A stretch of DNA of 64,000 nucleotides from Merdimmobilis hominis (GTDB lineage Bacteria > Bacillota > Clostridia > Oscillospirales > Ruminococcaceae): positions 1 through 64,000 of the forward strand of contig NZ_JACJKY010000005.1 in the NCBI RefSeq assembly GCF_016901855.1, given 5' to 3'. The notes beneath the pieces are model-generated. The model worked only from the letters and a program-made list of their open reading frames with translations, ran no database searches and was not told the origin of the DNA. The position numbers were made by a program, and so were the translations under genes. Below, piece by piece: positions 48,901 to 56,524 of the stretch (position 1 is its first letter; each line of letters opens with the position of its first letter).

Positions 48901-49519
48901 GGCATATGACATCGGCTTCGGCGGCGTTGACCACGTTCTCGCTTCCGGCGAAGATGTGAACATCCTCGTATTCGACACCGAGGTTTATTCGAACACAGGC
49001 GGACAGGCTTCCAAATCCACTCCGACCGGCGCAATCGCTCAATTCGCTGCTGCTGGTAAAGAGGTGAAGAAAAAAGACCTGGCTGCAATCGCAATGAGCT
49101 ACGGCTACATCTACGTTGCACAGTGCGCAATGGGTGCTGACTACAACCAGACCATCAAAGCATTTGTGGAAGCAGAGAGCTACCATGGTCCGTCGCTCGT
49201 GATCTGCTACGCTCCGTGTATCAACCACGGTATCAAGACCGGTATGGCAACTGCTCAGACTGAAGAGAAGAAAGCAGTCGAGGCTGGCTACTGGCATTGC
49301 TTCCGTTACGATCCGCGTCTGGCAAAAGAGGGCAAGAACCCGTTCACCCTCGATTCCAAAGAGCCGAAAGCAAGCTATAAAGACTTCATCATGGGTGAGG
49401 TTCGTTATAACTCGCTGGCACGTTCGAACCCGGCAAGAGCTGAGGAACTGTTTGCAAAAGCAGAAGAGAACGCAAAAGAGAAATACGCAAAACTGGTCGA
49501 AAGAGCAAAAGGCGAGTAA
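45995..49519 (+). CDS. nifJ: pyruvate:ferredoxin (flavodoxin) oxidoreductase
   Basis: A 1174-residue single-chain PFOR that converts pyruvate and CoA to acetyl-CoA, CO2 and reduced ferredoxin. The domains are visible in order: N-terminal TPP pyrimidine domain (AYASYAFTDVAAIYPITPSS), CoA/domain III region, two ferredoxin-type clusters (CIQCNFCSYVCP, CTGCGSCANVCP), proximal-cluster cysteines in ACAGCGETPY, and the TPP-binding GDGWAYDIGFGG with NTGGQASKSTP. CAAGGAGG precedes the ATG at 45995. Codon use is strongly biased, as expected for a highly expressed gene. The reduced ferredoxin it makes is also a possible product or partner of the Hdr-Flx complex. Confidence 0.98.
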   Translation: MARKMKTMDGNNAAAYASYAFTDVAAIYPITPSSTMAEVTDKWATEGKLNIFGEKVRVVEMQSEAGAAGAVHGSLSAGALTTTYTASQGLLLMIPNMYKIAGELLPCVINVSARALASHALSIFGDHSDVYACRQTGFAMLASTSPQEAMDLGAVAHMSAIEGRVPFIHFFDGFRTSHELQKVACWDNADLADMVNWEAIDEFRSRAMNPEHPTLRGTAQNPDIFFQAREACNTYYENVPAVVEKYMAKVNEKIGTNYQLFNYYGAADAEHVIVAMGSVLDTIEETIDYLNANGGKYGLVKVRLYRPFCADKLVAAIPETVKQITVLDRTKEPGSQGEPLYLDVVAALKDTKFDRVPVYAGRYGLGSKDTTPADIIAVYKNTEKKRFTIGIVDDVTNLSLEVKENPNTTPAGITSCKFWGLGADGTVGANKNSIKIIGDHTDMNVQAYFDYDSKKSGGLTVSHLRFGNPAIKSTYLINKADFVACHNPSYVHKYDMISDLNEGGTFLLNCGWTLDELEEKLPGQMKRAIAEKKVNFYTIDGVKIAKEIGLGGRINTILQSAFFKLANIIPAEDAVKYMKDAATASYGKKGEHIVKMNHDAIDRGAQDVVKVEYPASWANAADTDLSVKAEGGREDVLKYVNSIQNPINSFEGSKLPVSAFTDYVNGVLPLGSSAYEKRGIAIDVPNWNPENCIQCNFCSYVCPHAVIRPVAMTDEELKNAPEGTLSAPMTGVAGMNFVMTVSALDCTGCGSCANVCPGKKGNKALVMTPLDQMVEKQAGFNYGLTVSEKPELLEKFKPTTVKGSQFKQPLLEFSGACAGCGETPYAKLVTQLFGDRMYIANATGCSSIWGGSAPSTPYTVNRAGFGPAWANSLFEDNAEYGYGMYLAQNTIRTKLVKKIEALGEKVEGEKKEIIDNYLNTLNCGNENRKATDALISMLEACGCDESKEILKSKDYLAKKSVWIFGGDGWAYDIGFGGVDHVLASGEDVNILVFDTEVYSNTGGQASKSTPTGAIAQFAAAGKEVKKKDLAAIAMSYGYIYVAQCAMGADYNQTIKAFVEAESYHGPSLVICYAPCINHGIKTGMATAQTEEKKAVEAGYWHCFRYDPRLAKEGKNPFTLDSKEPKASYKDFIMGEVRYNSLARSNPARAEELFAKAEENAKEKYAKLVERAKGE

Positions 49520-49540
49520 TTCGTATTCCGATTCAAAAAG

Positions 49541-49573
49541 AAAAAGCACAGGGAATTTTCCCTGTGCTTTTTT
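49541..49573 (+). terminator. terminator of nifJ
   Basis: A perfect 13-bp stem AAAAGCACAGGGA / TCCCTGTGCTTTT with a T-run, 20 bp after the stop. Confidence 0.95.
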
Positions 49574-49625
49574 ATTTGCTTTTTAAGCGGAAAAGAAACC
49601 AGTTCACATACGCAGGAGCATATGA

Positions 49626-50351
49626 TCAAAACAGATGATCAATCGCGCTGAAATGTGTAGTGAGTGCCATTCCATAGACCTTTCCGTCAAGGAATGCGAC
49701 ATACAGTTTGTAGCCGAGTCCGTCCCGGCCGATGTCATCATAGATGTAATACTCCTCTGTGATTCGATTGTCCCATTCATCGCCCACTTCGTTAAACAGC
49801 ACTTTGAGAAGGAGTTCCTTATCTGCGTTGGAACTATAGCCAATGTTCGGGTTTGAATCCGCAATTTTATCGACTTCTTCTTTCGTCTGGCCAAAGGTGA
49901 TGCCGTGATAGACCATATCGCCCGGTTCGCCGCCCAACAGGAAAAATCTCGATACCCAGGCGTCAGTATATGCGCAGTCGGTTTCCTGATCATTGGTAAG
50001 CCAGATTTTATAAAACGGGCGTTCCGCAAAGTCGTTTCTGATCTCTGCGTCAGCGCCGGCTTTGATCGTCTCGCCTTGTTTGAGCGAACAGTACGGCTCC
50101 GGATATTGAGAAAGTTTGGCACCTTCTGCTGCGACCCTGCATTCCTTTCCATACAGCTGAAACGCTGATTCCGGGTAAGGTGTTCTGTCGAGCTGGTATT
50201 CAGTATCCTCTGGCGTGGATGTTTGATCGCTTGTTTCGTCGGTGCTGTTTTCATTGCTTTTTGGCGTGGATGTCTGGCCATTATTACATGCAGTCAGTGC
50301 AAGGATCATTGAAAATGCGCAGAGAATGCAAAGCAGTTTTCTGATTTTCAT
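49626..50351 (-). CDS. putative lipoprotein, tandem paralog A
   Basis: A 241-residue protein with a lipoprotein signal peptide (lipobox ending LTAC). A Ser/Thr-rich linker follows, then a domain shared almost word for word with the neighbouring gene: YPEPYCSLKQGETI, WLTNDQETDCAY, then GEPGDMVYHGITFGQTKEEVDK and LYVAFLDGKVYGMA. The ATG at 50351 follows GGAGG. Function unknown; the family is surface-exposed. Confidence 0.8.
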   Translation of the reverse strand: MKIRKLLCILCAFSMILALTACNNGQTSTPKSNENSTDETSDQTSTPEDTEYQLDRTPYPESAFQLYGKECRVAAEGAKLSQYPEPYCSLKQGETIKAGADAEIRNDFAERPFYKIWLTNDQETDCAYTDAWVSRFFLLGGEPGDMVYHGITFGQTKEEVDKIADSNPNIGYSSNADKELLLKVLFNEVGDEWDNRITEEYYIYDDIGRDGLGYKLYVAFLDGKVYGMALTTHFSAIDHLF

Positions 50352-50395
50352 GAAGAACACCTCCATGTGAGAAAAAACGCTGTGCTTCATGGGAT

Positions 50396-51046
50396 TTAAT
50401 AATAGAATGCTGCCGCAGCCATTGCATATACCTTTCCGTCAAGGAATGCGACATACAGATAGAAGTCAAGTCCATCCGGACCGCAGTTTGGATAGACGTA
50501 ATATTCCTCTTCGATTTGATCCGCCCAATTTTCACCCAATTTGTTGAAGAGCAGGGAACGAAGCGTTGACTCATATTGATTAGAGCCGTAGCCAATGTTT
50601 GGGTATTTATTTGCGAGTTTGTCGACTTCCTCTTTCGTCTGGCCAAAGGTTACACCGCGACAGACCATATCGCCCGGTTCGCCGCACAGCATGAAAAAGC
50701 TGCTGATATTGGCGTCGCTGTATGCGCAGTCGGTTTCCTGATCATTGGTAAGCCAGACTTTATAGAACGGTTGCTTGTTCAAGCCGGAGCTGACAGTCGT
50801 CTGGATGCCGGCTTTGAGGTTCTCACCTTTTTTGAGCGAGCAGTACGGCTCCGGATATTCGGAAAGCTTGTCGTTGCCGCCATAGACACTGCAGTCTGTT
50901 CCGTTTAATTGAAACGTGAAAGCGGAGTCGTCCGTTTCGCCGGTGCCGTTTTTATCGTCTTTTGGTGTCGAATCGCTGTTGCATGCAGTCAGTGCAAGGA
51001 TCATCGAAAATGCGCAGAGAATGCAGAGAAGTTTTCTGATCTTCAT
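50396..51046 (-). CDS. putative lipoprotein, tandem paralog B
   Basis: A 216-residue paralog of the downstream gene, with the same signal peptide start MKIRKLLCILCAFSMILALT and lipobox cysteine. The linker is shorter and the conserved domain the same (YPEPYCSLKKGENL, WLTNDQETDCAY, VTFGQTKEEVDK). The leader sequence before the start codon (CATGGAGGTG) is also shared, so the duplication includes the ribosome site. Confidence 0.8.
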   Translation of the reverse strand: MKIRKLLCILCAFSMILALTACNSDSTPKDDKNGTGETDDSAFTFQLNGTDCSVYGGNDKLSEYPEPYCSLKKGENLKAGIQTTVSSGLNKQPFYKVWLTNDQETDCAYSDANISSFFMLCGEPGDMVCRGVTFGQTKEEVDKLANKYPNIGYGSNQYESTLRSLLFNKLGENWADQIEEEYYVYPNCGPDGLDFYLYVAFLDGKVYAMAAAAFYY

Positions 51047-51080
51047 AAAAAACACCTCCATGTTTCAAGCGGTTTTGTCC

Positions 51081-51878
51081 TTAGCCCGGCAGGAATGAGT
51101 AACAGAAGTCTCTGATTTCTAGGCTGTTAAAATCAATTCGTATATCAGGATTCCGCGAAGGAAGAGGTACCTCCTCACCCTCAGCAGGACGATTTATATA
51201 GATATCGCAGCCACCTGACATTTGATCCGGAGGAAAGTGATCAATCCGAATATAGTAGGGGTATTTAGCGTTATAAAGTGAATACTCAGTGTTTAATGCC
51301 ATTCCCACATCTTTTTCATCTCTTTCCCAGATAACGCCAAAGTCCAATATAACGCCATATACCAATCTTGCATTGACAAAGTCTAAAGTTCCTTTGTTTG
51401 TGAGTGTTGCGGAAACTTTGTCGAGTCGAACAAATAGTCCATACTCATAGTAAAAAGTGACATACACTTTTGACCGAACAACTACACTTCCTGATTGACC
51501 AGACTCTTGCAACGCTTCATCATAAATTTCTGCTGCGGTTAAAAGTTTACCGTCTTTTATTGCGGATATTCCTGTTACAGCAGCGGTGTATTCTTTTCTG
51601 CCGTCATTGTATTCTCTTGCCTCTAAAATTTGTCCAACTGTAATTTGATTTGGGTCTTCTTCTGTTTCTGTAAGGGGTAGGTTTTCGTTTTCCATGAGCG
51701 CATTATAGGTTTTTACTCGTTCCTGTGCCTTATACAAATTAAGTAACCCCTCTGTATCGGTTACCTCTTCGTTTTTAAATAAAATCTTGTATTCGTTTTC
51801 GGCTGATGCGGTGTTCGGAAAAATCATTGCTGTAAATAGACATGTCACAACCAGCAAAATACTTACGATCTTTTTCAT
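51081..51878 (-). CDS. secreted hypothetical protein
   Basis: A 265-residue protein with a Sec signal peptide (MKKIVSILLVVTCLFTAMIF, cleavage near TASAEN). The mature part is a charged beta-rich domain with YEYGLFVRLDKVSATLTNKG and no motif that I recognise. It is AT-richer than the two lipoprotein genes that follow 34 bp downstream on the same strand. AGGTATTAAG is a weak ribosome site. The 51879-52110 gap upstream is AT-rich and holds no further gene that I can see. Confidence 0.7.
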   Translation of the reverse strand: MKKIVSILLVVTCLFTAMIFPNTASAENEYKILFKNEEVTDTEGLLNLYKAQERVKTYNALMENENLPLTETEEDPNQITVGQILEAREYNDGRKEYTAAVTGISAIKDGKLLTAAEIYDEALQESGQSGSVVVRSKVYVTFYYEYGLFVRLDKVSATLTNKGTLDFVNARLVYGVILDFGVIWERDEKDVGMALNTEYSLYNAKYPYYIRIDHFPPDQMSGGCDIYINRPAEGEEVPLPSRNPDIRIDFNSLEIRDFCYSFLPG

Positions 51879-52110
51879 TTCTTAATACCTCCCATTAAAC
51901 ATTTAATGCTATGAATGCCAATAATCCTCCTCGTGCATGGGGTTCACCTTCTCTCAATATTTATAATTTCATTATACGTTTCAAAATATTGTCTGTCAAA
52001 TGCTTTCAATTCGTGTATTGCCAAAAATCAACATCTTTTTTTGTATATATTGTCGGCTTTTTTAAAAAATGAGCGCCGGATTTTCATAAAGTTCAAGTGA
52101 TTTTTGGCAT

Positions 52111-52152
52111 AAAAAAACATCTGCAATGCGTATTGGCATCACAGATGTTTTT
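52111..52152 (-). terminator. terminator of the HAD phosphatase gene
   Basis: Stem AAAAACATCTG / CAGATGTTTTT with an inner ATGC...GCAT pairing, directly past the stop at 52161. Confidence 0.85.
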
Positions 52153-52160
52153 CATAACAA

Positions 52161-52967
52161 TCAGACAATTAAAAATCGATCAATAAAATCACCGACGGCA
52201 TCATGTTCATTATCGGAAACCACAAAGTTTACCTGCGTTTTGACGTCTTCCGGTGAACTTGCAGGAGCGGCCGAAAGCGAAGCCAGTGAAAGCATTTGCA
52301 CATCGTTGTAAAAATCGCCGATTGCCGCTGTCTGTGCGGGTTCGACGTCGGTGTGCTCAAAAATCCAGGAAAGCGCTGACGCTTTCGACACACCTTCCGG
52401 CAGGATTTCAAAATAATACGGCGCAGAAAATGTGGACTGGAATCCTTTTCCGCCGGTTACTTCGTAAATCGCACGTTCTACTTTGTGCAGTTCTTCGTTT
52501 TCACCATACATCAAAAGCTTCATGCAGAAACCGAACGAATCAAGCGATGCATAACAATACGGCTGATTTTCACGCGGAATATAATGATCCATCACACAGT
52601 CCTTGTTTAAAAGCTCGATCATGCCGTTTGTGTAAACTTCTGCGCAGACTTTCGGATATACTTCCATTGCCGTTTTGACACACAGGTGTACAAGATCGGC
52701 GGGCACCTCCTCACGGTGCAGGAACGCTTTTTTATCGAAATCATAGACAGCAGAGCCGTTATAAACAATTGCAGGACGGGTGACAGGAAGCTTTGAAAGA
52801 AATGGCGCGGCAATCACTTCACTGCGGCCGGTTGCAACGGAAAATTGTCCGCCGAGCGAAACAAACCGGTTGATTTGATCGATATTTTTCTGTGTAACCA
52901 GTTTGGCGCCGGTCAGCAGTGTGCCGTCCATATCCGAGTATAAAAACGTTTTTTTGAGTTCATTCAT
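52161..52967 (-). CDS. Cof-type HAD-IIB family phosphatase
   Basis: A 268-residue cytoplasmic phosphatase. HAD motif 1 is YSDMDGTLL, motif 2 lies in FSVATGRS, motif 3 is the Lys of GVSKASALSW, and motif 4 is AIGDFYNDVQML, with the type IIB cap between. It dephosphorylates sugar phosphates or nucleotides; substrate unknown. ATG 52967 is preferred because the ribosome site GAGGAGG abuts the alternative ATG at 52973. Confidence 0.92.
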   Translation of the reverse strand: MNELKKTFLYSDMDGTLLTGAKLVTQKNIDQINRFVSLGGQFSVATGRSEVIAAPFLSKLPVTRPAIVYNGSAVYDFDKKAFLHREEVPADLVHLCVKTAMEVYPKVCAEVYTNGMIELLNKDCVMDHYIPRENQPYCYASLDSFGFCMKLLMYGENEELHKVERAIYEVTGGKGFQSTFSAPYYFEILPEGVSKASALSWIFEHTDVEPAQTAAIGDFYNDVQMLSLASLSAAPASSPEDVKTQVNFVVSDNEHDAVGDFIDRFLIV

Positions 52968-53022
52968 GTGCATTCCTCCTCATTTTCATGATACCACGCG
53001 GATGCGTCAAATGCAATCGGGA

Positions 53023-53051
53023 TTGTGAGATTTTAAAAAATATGCTATACT
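53023..53051 (+). promoter_or_regulatory. promoter of the Dabb-family gene
   Basis: TTGTGA (53023-53028) and TATACT (53046-53051) with 17-bp spacing, 25 bp before the start codon. Confidence 0.7.
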
Positions 53052-53076
53052 GAAAAGCAAAACGGAGGTGTTTTTT

Positions 53077-53373
53077 ATGGTCAGACATATTGTCATGTGG
53101 AAGATGAGTGATGAGGCAAAAGCGAACGATTTTGACGGCAAAGTGCAGCTTCTGCGCGAAAAGTTTGACGACATGATCGGCAAAATCGACGGTCTTTTGG
53201 AGATTGAACTGCGCAAAAATTATAAGCCGGGCAATTTTGATGTATCGCTTTTATGTACGTTTGATTCGCGTGAAGCAGAGGAGGCGTACCAGACAAATCC
53301 GATTCATGTGGCGGTCAAACAAATCATCGGTCAGTGGGCAGTAGAACGTGCCTGCGTTGATTACGACGTATAA
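53077..53373 (+). CDS. Dabb-family (stress-responsive A/B barrel) protein
   Basis: A 98-residue protein with the Dabb opening MVRHIVMWKM and the FDVSLLCTFDSREAEEAYQTNP strand-helix that precedes the closing H-V-x-V element. These ferredoxin-fold dimers have varied or unknown roles. The ATG at 53077 follows GGAGG. It is the last chromosomal-type gene before the mobile element. Confidence 0.88.
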   Translation: MVRHIVMWKMSDEAKANDFDGKVQLLREKFDDMIGKIDGLLEIELRKNYKPGNFDVSLLCTFDSREAEEAYQTNPIHVAVKQIIGQWAVERACVDYDV

Positions 53374-53434
53374 ACATAAAAATCCCGAAACGAGTTGTCA
53401 AGGACTTTTTAATCAAATTCACGAAAAAGCCACA

Positions 53435-53475
53435 AAAAAAGTGCCAGAAGCAGATTTTAGCTCCTGACACTTTTG
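53435..53475 (-). terminator. terminator at the left edge of the element
   Basis: Imperfect stem AAAAGTGCCAGAAGC / GCTCCTGACACTTTT following the stop of the first element gene (minus strand), with an A/T-rich tail. Confidence 0.75.
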
Positions 53476-53483
53476 CAGATGGG

Positions 53484-53849
53484 TTATTTTCTCCTGCTTA
53501 ACAGTTCGTCGCAAAGGTACGCATATTCCGGCAGTTGGTCGATATAGGGTTTCCAGCGCCGCTTAATCTCGGCCAGTTCCAGCGGATCGGCGTCCTCGAA
53601 GTCATGGTCGTTTCCGGTCATTCCAAAAACATCCAGTGCTATATCATTCAAGCACTCATAACAAAGGCCAGTAGCGGACTCTATCCAGTTGCCGGTATCA
53701 ATATAGACCGGGTCGATAGATATTGCCAGCCACACATAGCCGACCTTGTCCGACCAAACCAAATCATAAGCGGTCATCTGCTGGATATGTTTCTCAAACA
53801 CTTTGCGGACGCGCTCAATCTCATTTTTCTCTTTTTCTGTGTACAGCAT
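53484..53849 (-). CDS. hypothetical protein of the mobile element
   Basis: A 121-residue acidic soluble protein. It begins MLYTEKEKNEIERVRKVFEK and has VWLAISIDPVYIDTGNWIE in the middle and a WKPYIDQLPEYAYLCDELL tail. AAGGAGG sits 8 bp before this ATG; the upstream in-frame ATGs (53855 and 53891) are too close or outside the site. I do not recognise a function. Confidence 0.7.
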   Translation of the reverse strand: MLYTEKEKNEIERVRKVFEKHIQQMTAYDLVWSDKVGYVWLAISIDPVYIDTGNWIESATGLCYECLNDIALDVFGMTGNDHDFEDADPLELAEIKRRWKPYIDQLPEYAYLCDELLSRRK

Positions 53850-53926
53850 TTTCATGTCCTCCTTGGCTAAAGTTTTGGTGTGTACCATCATCAGTTTAAC
53901 ACAAGGCGGCTGGCTTTATCAGCCGG

Positions 53927-54118
53927 TCACATCTGCTGTATCTCGTTTTTGAGCATACGCTTGATTTTGTCGCTCATGGTTTCGGTGCTGGTATTGCTGA
54001 AATGGACGCGCACCTTGTAGGTGGTCTTGCCGATTTTCTTTACCAGCGCGGGGGCGTCCTCCGGCGCTCTGGCCGGGGTGGTGTCTGCGGTCTGCATGGT
54101 ACGGGTTTCTTCGCTCAT
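53927..54118 (-). CDS. transposon-encoded protein TnpW
   Basis: A 63-residue protein ending in the TnpW signature KIGKTTYKVRVHFSNTSTET followed by a basic helix. TnpW is a small accessory protein of clostridial transposons with unknown role. AAAGGAGCG precedes the ATG at 54118. Confidence 0.85.
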   Translation of the reverse strand: MSEETRTMQTADTTPARAPEDAPALVKKIGKTTYKVRVHFSNTSTETMSDKIKRMLKNEIQQM

Positions 54119-54162
54119 GGCGCTCCTTTCTCCGGACGGGGCTATATCGTCCGGCAAAACAA

Positions 54163-55026
54163 TCAGTCGCTCTTACGGTTTACAATGCCTTTCGCCGCCT
54201 GTTTGGTGGCCCCGGCGTTTTCCTCCCGGAAGTTCTTCCCGGCAAAGAGGATTGGGGCGCACCGTTCCAGGATACGGTCATAGATACGGGCGTGGGCCAG
54301 GTCGGGCGGGTTCTTGAGTTCGGCCAGTTTCAGGTTGGTGGTGATAATCATGGGCCTGCGGCTGCGGTAGCGGCTGTCAATGACGAAAAACATCTGCTCC
54401 ATCGCATACTCGGTACTGCGCTCCACACCCAAATCGTCAATGATAAGCAGGTCGTATTCGTCAAAGCTGGCGATAAAGTCGGCCCTGTCCTCGGAGAACA
54501 TCCCGGTCAGGCGGTTCAGAATGGTGGGAAAGTTCGTCATCAGCACCGGCACATCCCGGTCAAGCAGGGCGTTGGCGATACAACCGGCGAAAAAGGACTT
54601 GCCGGTTCCCACATCCCCAAACAGCAGCAGGCCAGTGTTGTTTCGGTATGCCTCCTTCCAGTTCTCCACATAGGCGCGGGCCTTGTCCATCAGGGGATTT
54701 TGGCCGTTGTCGTTGGCAAAGGTGTAGTCATACAGATAGCGGTCTTGCAGGCCCTGGGCCTTCCGGCGCTTGATACGCTCCATGCGGCGCTGCCGTTCCT
54801 CGGCGGCCTTGCGCTGTTCCTCGGCCTCCCGCTGGCACTGGCAGATACAGCGGGGCATGAAGTAGCCCGGTTTCCCAAAGCATGGCACAACGGTCTGTCT
54901 CTGGCCGCCGCACTTCTTACAGTGAATGAGGCCGTCTGCCGGGTCTATGTACTCGTCCCCGGCCAGTTCCACACCGGCGGCTGCCTTGTCGATCAGCGCC
55001 CGGATTTCTGCGGTAATCTCCATCAT
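54163..55026 (-). CDS. DnaC/IstB-like ATP-binding protein
   Basis: A 287-residue AAA+ protein. An N-terminal zinc-ribbon-like region (CKKCGGQRQ and CICQCQ) precedes Walker A GDVGTGKSFF, Walker B LLIIDDLG and a sensor region IITTNLKLAEL. It probably loads the replicative helicase onto element DNA together with the replisome organizer encoded just upstream; the start codon overlaps that gene's stop by 4 bp. GC-rich like its neighbours. Confidence 0.9.
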   Translation of the reverse strand: MMEITAEIRALIDKAAAGVELAGDEYIDPADGLIHCKKCGGQRQTVVPCFGKPGYFMPRCICQCQREAEEQRKAAEERQRRMERIKRRKAQGLQDRYLYDYTFANDNGQNPLMDKARAYVENWKEAYRNNTGLLLFGDVGTGKSFFAGCIANALLDRDVPVLMTNFPTILNRLTGMFSEDRADFIASFDEYDLLIIDDLGVERSTEYAMEQMFFVIDSRYRSRRPMIITTNLKLAELKNPPDLAHARIYDRILERCAPILFAGKNFREENAGATKQAAKGIVNRKSD

Positions 55027-55757
55027 ACGGTTTCATCCTCCTTTACGCTGTAATCCCGGTTGCGGGTGGGCGGGGCTGCTTTCCTGGCATCCTCGCTGGC
55101 CCAGCGGCGGATGGTAGCGGCATGGCTCTGATACTGCTTGCCGGTAGAGGCCATGTACTCGGACAGCTTTTCGATGTACTGGCCCCATACGGTGGGAAAG
55201 CTGGCCTGCAAGTCTGCCAGTTCCTCGTCCGTCAGGAAAACATTCTGGTAACGGCCATAGGCGCGGGCAGGGTGTCCCTTCTCTATCTCTCTCTTTATCT
55301 CTATCTCTTTCTCTAACTCTATCTCTATCTCTGGTGGACGAATGTCGGACAAATGTCCGCCGTTTGTCCGGGGCGCGGAAAGAGCCTTGTTTTGGAGCCT
55401 CGCCGCCCGCTTTCGCTCGGCCTCGGTGGAGGACTGGCCGATCAGCAGTTCGATATTGCTCATGTAAAAAGTGCCGCTGTCCAGCACTTCCACAAGGCCC
55501 AGCTTCAGGAAGATTTGCAAGGCCCTCTCCACAGTGCCGATCTGCTGGCGGGTGATGGTGGCGATCATCTGCGCCGTGTAGGGGATATTCTCGTCAAGCT
55601 GGAGCCGCCCGCCGTGTTTCAGGGATTTCAGATACAGCTTGAGCAGGATGTTGGAGTACAGCACACCGTCCTGCATACTTTCCAGCAGCACGATGGAGTC
55701 ATCGTCAAAATAGTTCTCTTTGAGTTTCAGGTAGTAATATTTTCGATTGTCTGACAT
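55023..55757 (-). CDS. phage-type replisome organizer / DnaD-like replication initiator
   Basis: A 244-residue protein. The N-terminal winged-helix opening KYYYLKLKENYFDDDSIVLL with LYSNILLKLYLKSLKHGGRL is typical of the phage replisome organizer N-terminal domain. A linker made of an EIEIELEKEIEIKREIEKG repeat follows, then a C-terminal part ending in the RRWASEDARK helix. Expected to open or mark the element's replication origin and recruit the DnaC-like ATPase. AAGGAGG precedes the ATG. Confidence 0.88.
   Translation of the reverse strand: MSDNRKYYYLKLKENYFDDDSIVLLESMQDGVLYSNILLKLYLKSLKHGGRLQLDENIPYTAQMIATITRQQIGTVERALQIFLKLGLVEVLDSGTFYMSNIELLIGQSSTEAERKRAARLQNKALSAPRTNGGHLSDIRPPEIEIELEKEIEIKREIEKGHPARAYGRYQNVFLTDEELADLQASFPTVWGQYIEKLSEYMASTGKQYQSHAATIRRWASEDARKAAPPTRNRDYSVKEDETV
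55280..55333. repeat. hexamer-like CTCTAT/CTCTTT microsatellite inside the rep gene
   Basis: A 54-bp pyrimidine-only run on the plus strand made of degenerate CTCTAT units. It encodes the alternating Glu/Ile-Lys-Arg linker. In-frame slippage would change linker length without breaking the gene. Confidence 0.8.
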
Positions 55758-55870
55758 GGGTTCCTCCTTGGGGTTCGTTTTGGGCTTCTGTACGCATTTA
55801 GAGGGCCGTTTTGGGGGGCAGAGGATAAATCTATCAGGCCCCCAGCGACACCCTCAAAAAAAGCCTTGAT

Positions 55871-56269
55871 TTACAAGGGGTTTTTGCCCTCTAATTGTCC
55901 ACGCTGTACCCTCCTTCGGCGTTCGCACTCGGCCTTTTGCCGCCGGTGGACTTTCGGCGCACATTCCGGGCAGTATTTAGCCCGGTTGGAGCCGGGGGTG
56001 AACAGCGCCCCGCAGACGGCGCACCGTTTGGCGTCCAAGCGGTGGAACAGGGCCGTTTCCAGTTCCCTGTCCAGCGGCAGCACCGCCGCCCGGAACCACC
56101 GGCACAACAGGGAGTAGGAAATGGACTGCACACAGACACATTCCTCCCCGTCGTCCAGCGCGATACAGTGGCCGCCGTCATAGTTGCAGCACTCATGTAC
56201 CAGCCGCCGCGCCCTGCGGTACTGGCGGTAGTCCATGACGGGGATGGGTTCAGGCTTGCTTTTCTTCAT
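55871..56269 (-). CDS. cysteine-rich VLP-domain protein
   Basis: A 132-residue protein of the Cys-rich VLP family of clostridial mobile elements. It has HECCNYDGGHCIALDDGEECVC, the name-giving AVLPLDRELE, then a treble-clef-like zinc site CAVCGALFTPGSNRAKYCPEC and a basic tail. Probably a zinc- and nucleic-acid-binding protein. The ATG at 56269 follows GGAAG and overlaps the 58-residue gene upstream by 20 bp. Confidence 0.82.
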   Translation of the reverse strand: MKKSKPEPIPVMDYRQYRRARRLVHECCNYDGGHCIALDDGEECVCVQSISYSLLCRWFRAAVLPLDRELETALFHRLDAKRCAVCGALFTPGSNRAKYCPECAPKVHRRQKAECERRRRVQRGQLEGKNPL

Positions 56270-56426
56270 GCTGGCACTTCCCACACCCGCCGCAGTTGCC
56301 GCAGCCCTGGCAGGCATGAGCCTCCGGCTCCGGGCCGGTGGGCGCGTCTGCCGGTTCCGGCTGCAAGAGGGCAAGGGGCAGATTGATATTCAGGTGAACA
56401 GTGACAGGTAAAATAATCTGCTTCAT
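56250..56426 (-). CDS. small Cys-rich protein of the mobile element
   Basis: A 58-residue protein starting MKQIILPVTVHLNINLPLAL, with a C-terminal CQGCGNCGGCGKCQHE cluster that could bind metal. GGAGATT precedes the ATG at 56426. Overlaps the Cys-rich VLP gene, so translation is coupled. Confidence 0.7.
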   Translation of the reverse strand: MKQIILPVTVHLNINLPLALLQPEPADAPTGPEPEAHACQGCGNCGGCGKCQHEEKQA

Positions 56427-56471
56427 AGGATAATCTCCTTCCATGAGTGAATGTTGACAGTTCTGCGTAAA

Positions 56472-56494
56472 GGGTGTCACGAAACATGACACCC
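56472..56494. repeat. inverted repeat downstream of the relaxase neighbour gene
   Basis: GGGTGTCA-N7-TGACACCC, overlapping a second short dyad (CCCC-N5-GGGG). Without a U-tract it looks like a protein-binding or RNA-processing site. Confidence 0.45.
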
Positions 56495-56524
56495 CCGTGA
56501 GGGGTCGGTAAAACGCCGTACCCT

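Noticed and set aside
55280-55333. CRISPR-like repeat array
   Set aside because: Units are about 6 bp, without spacers, inside a coding frame. No CRISPR array was seen anywhere in the window.
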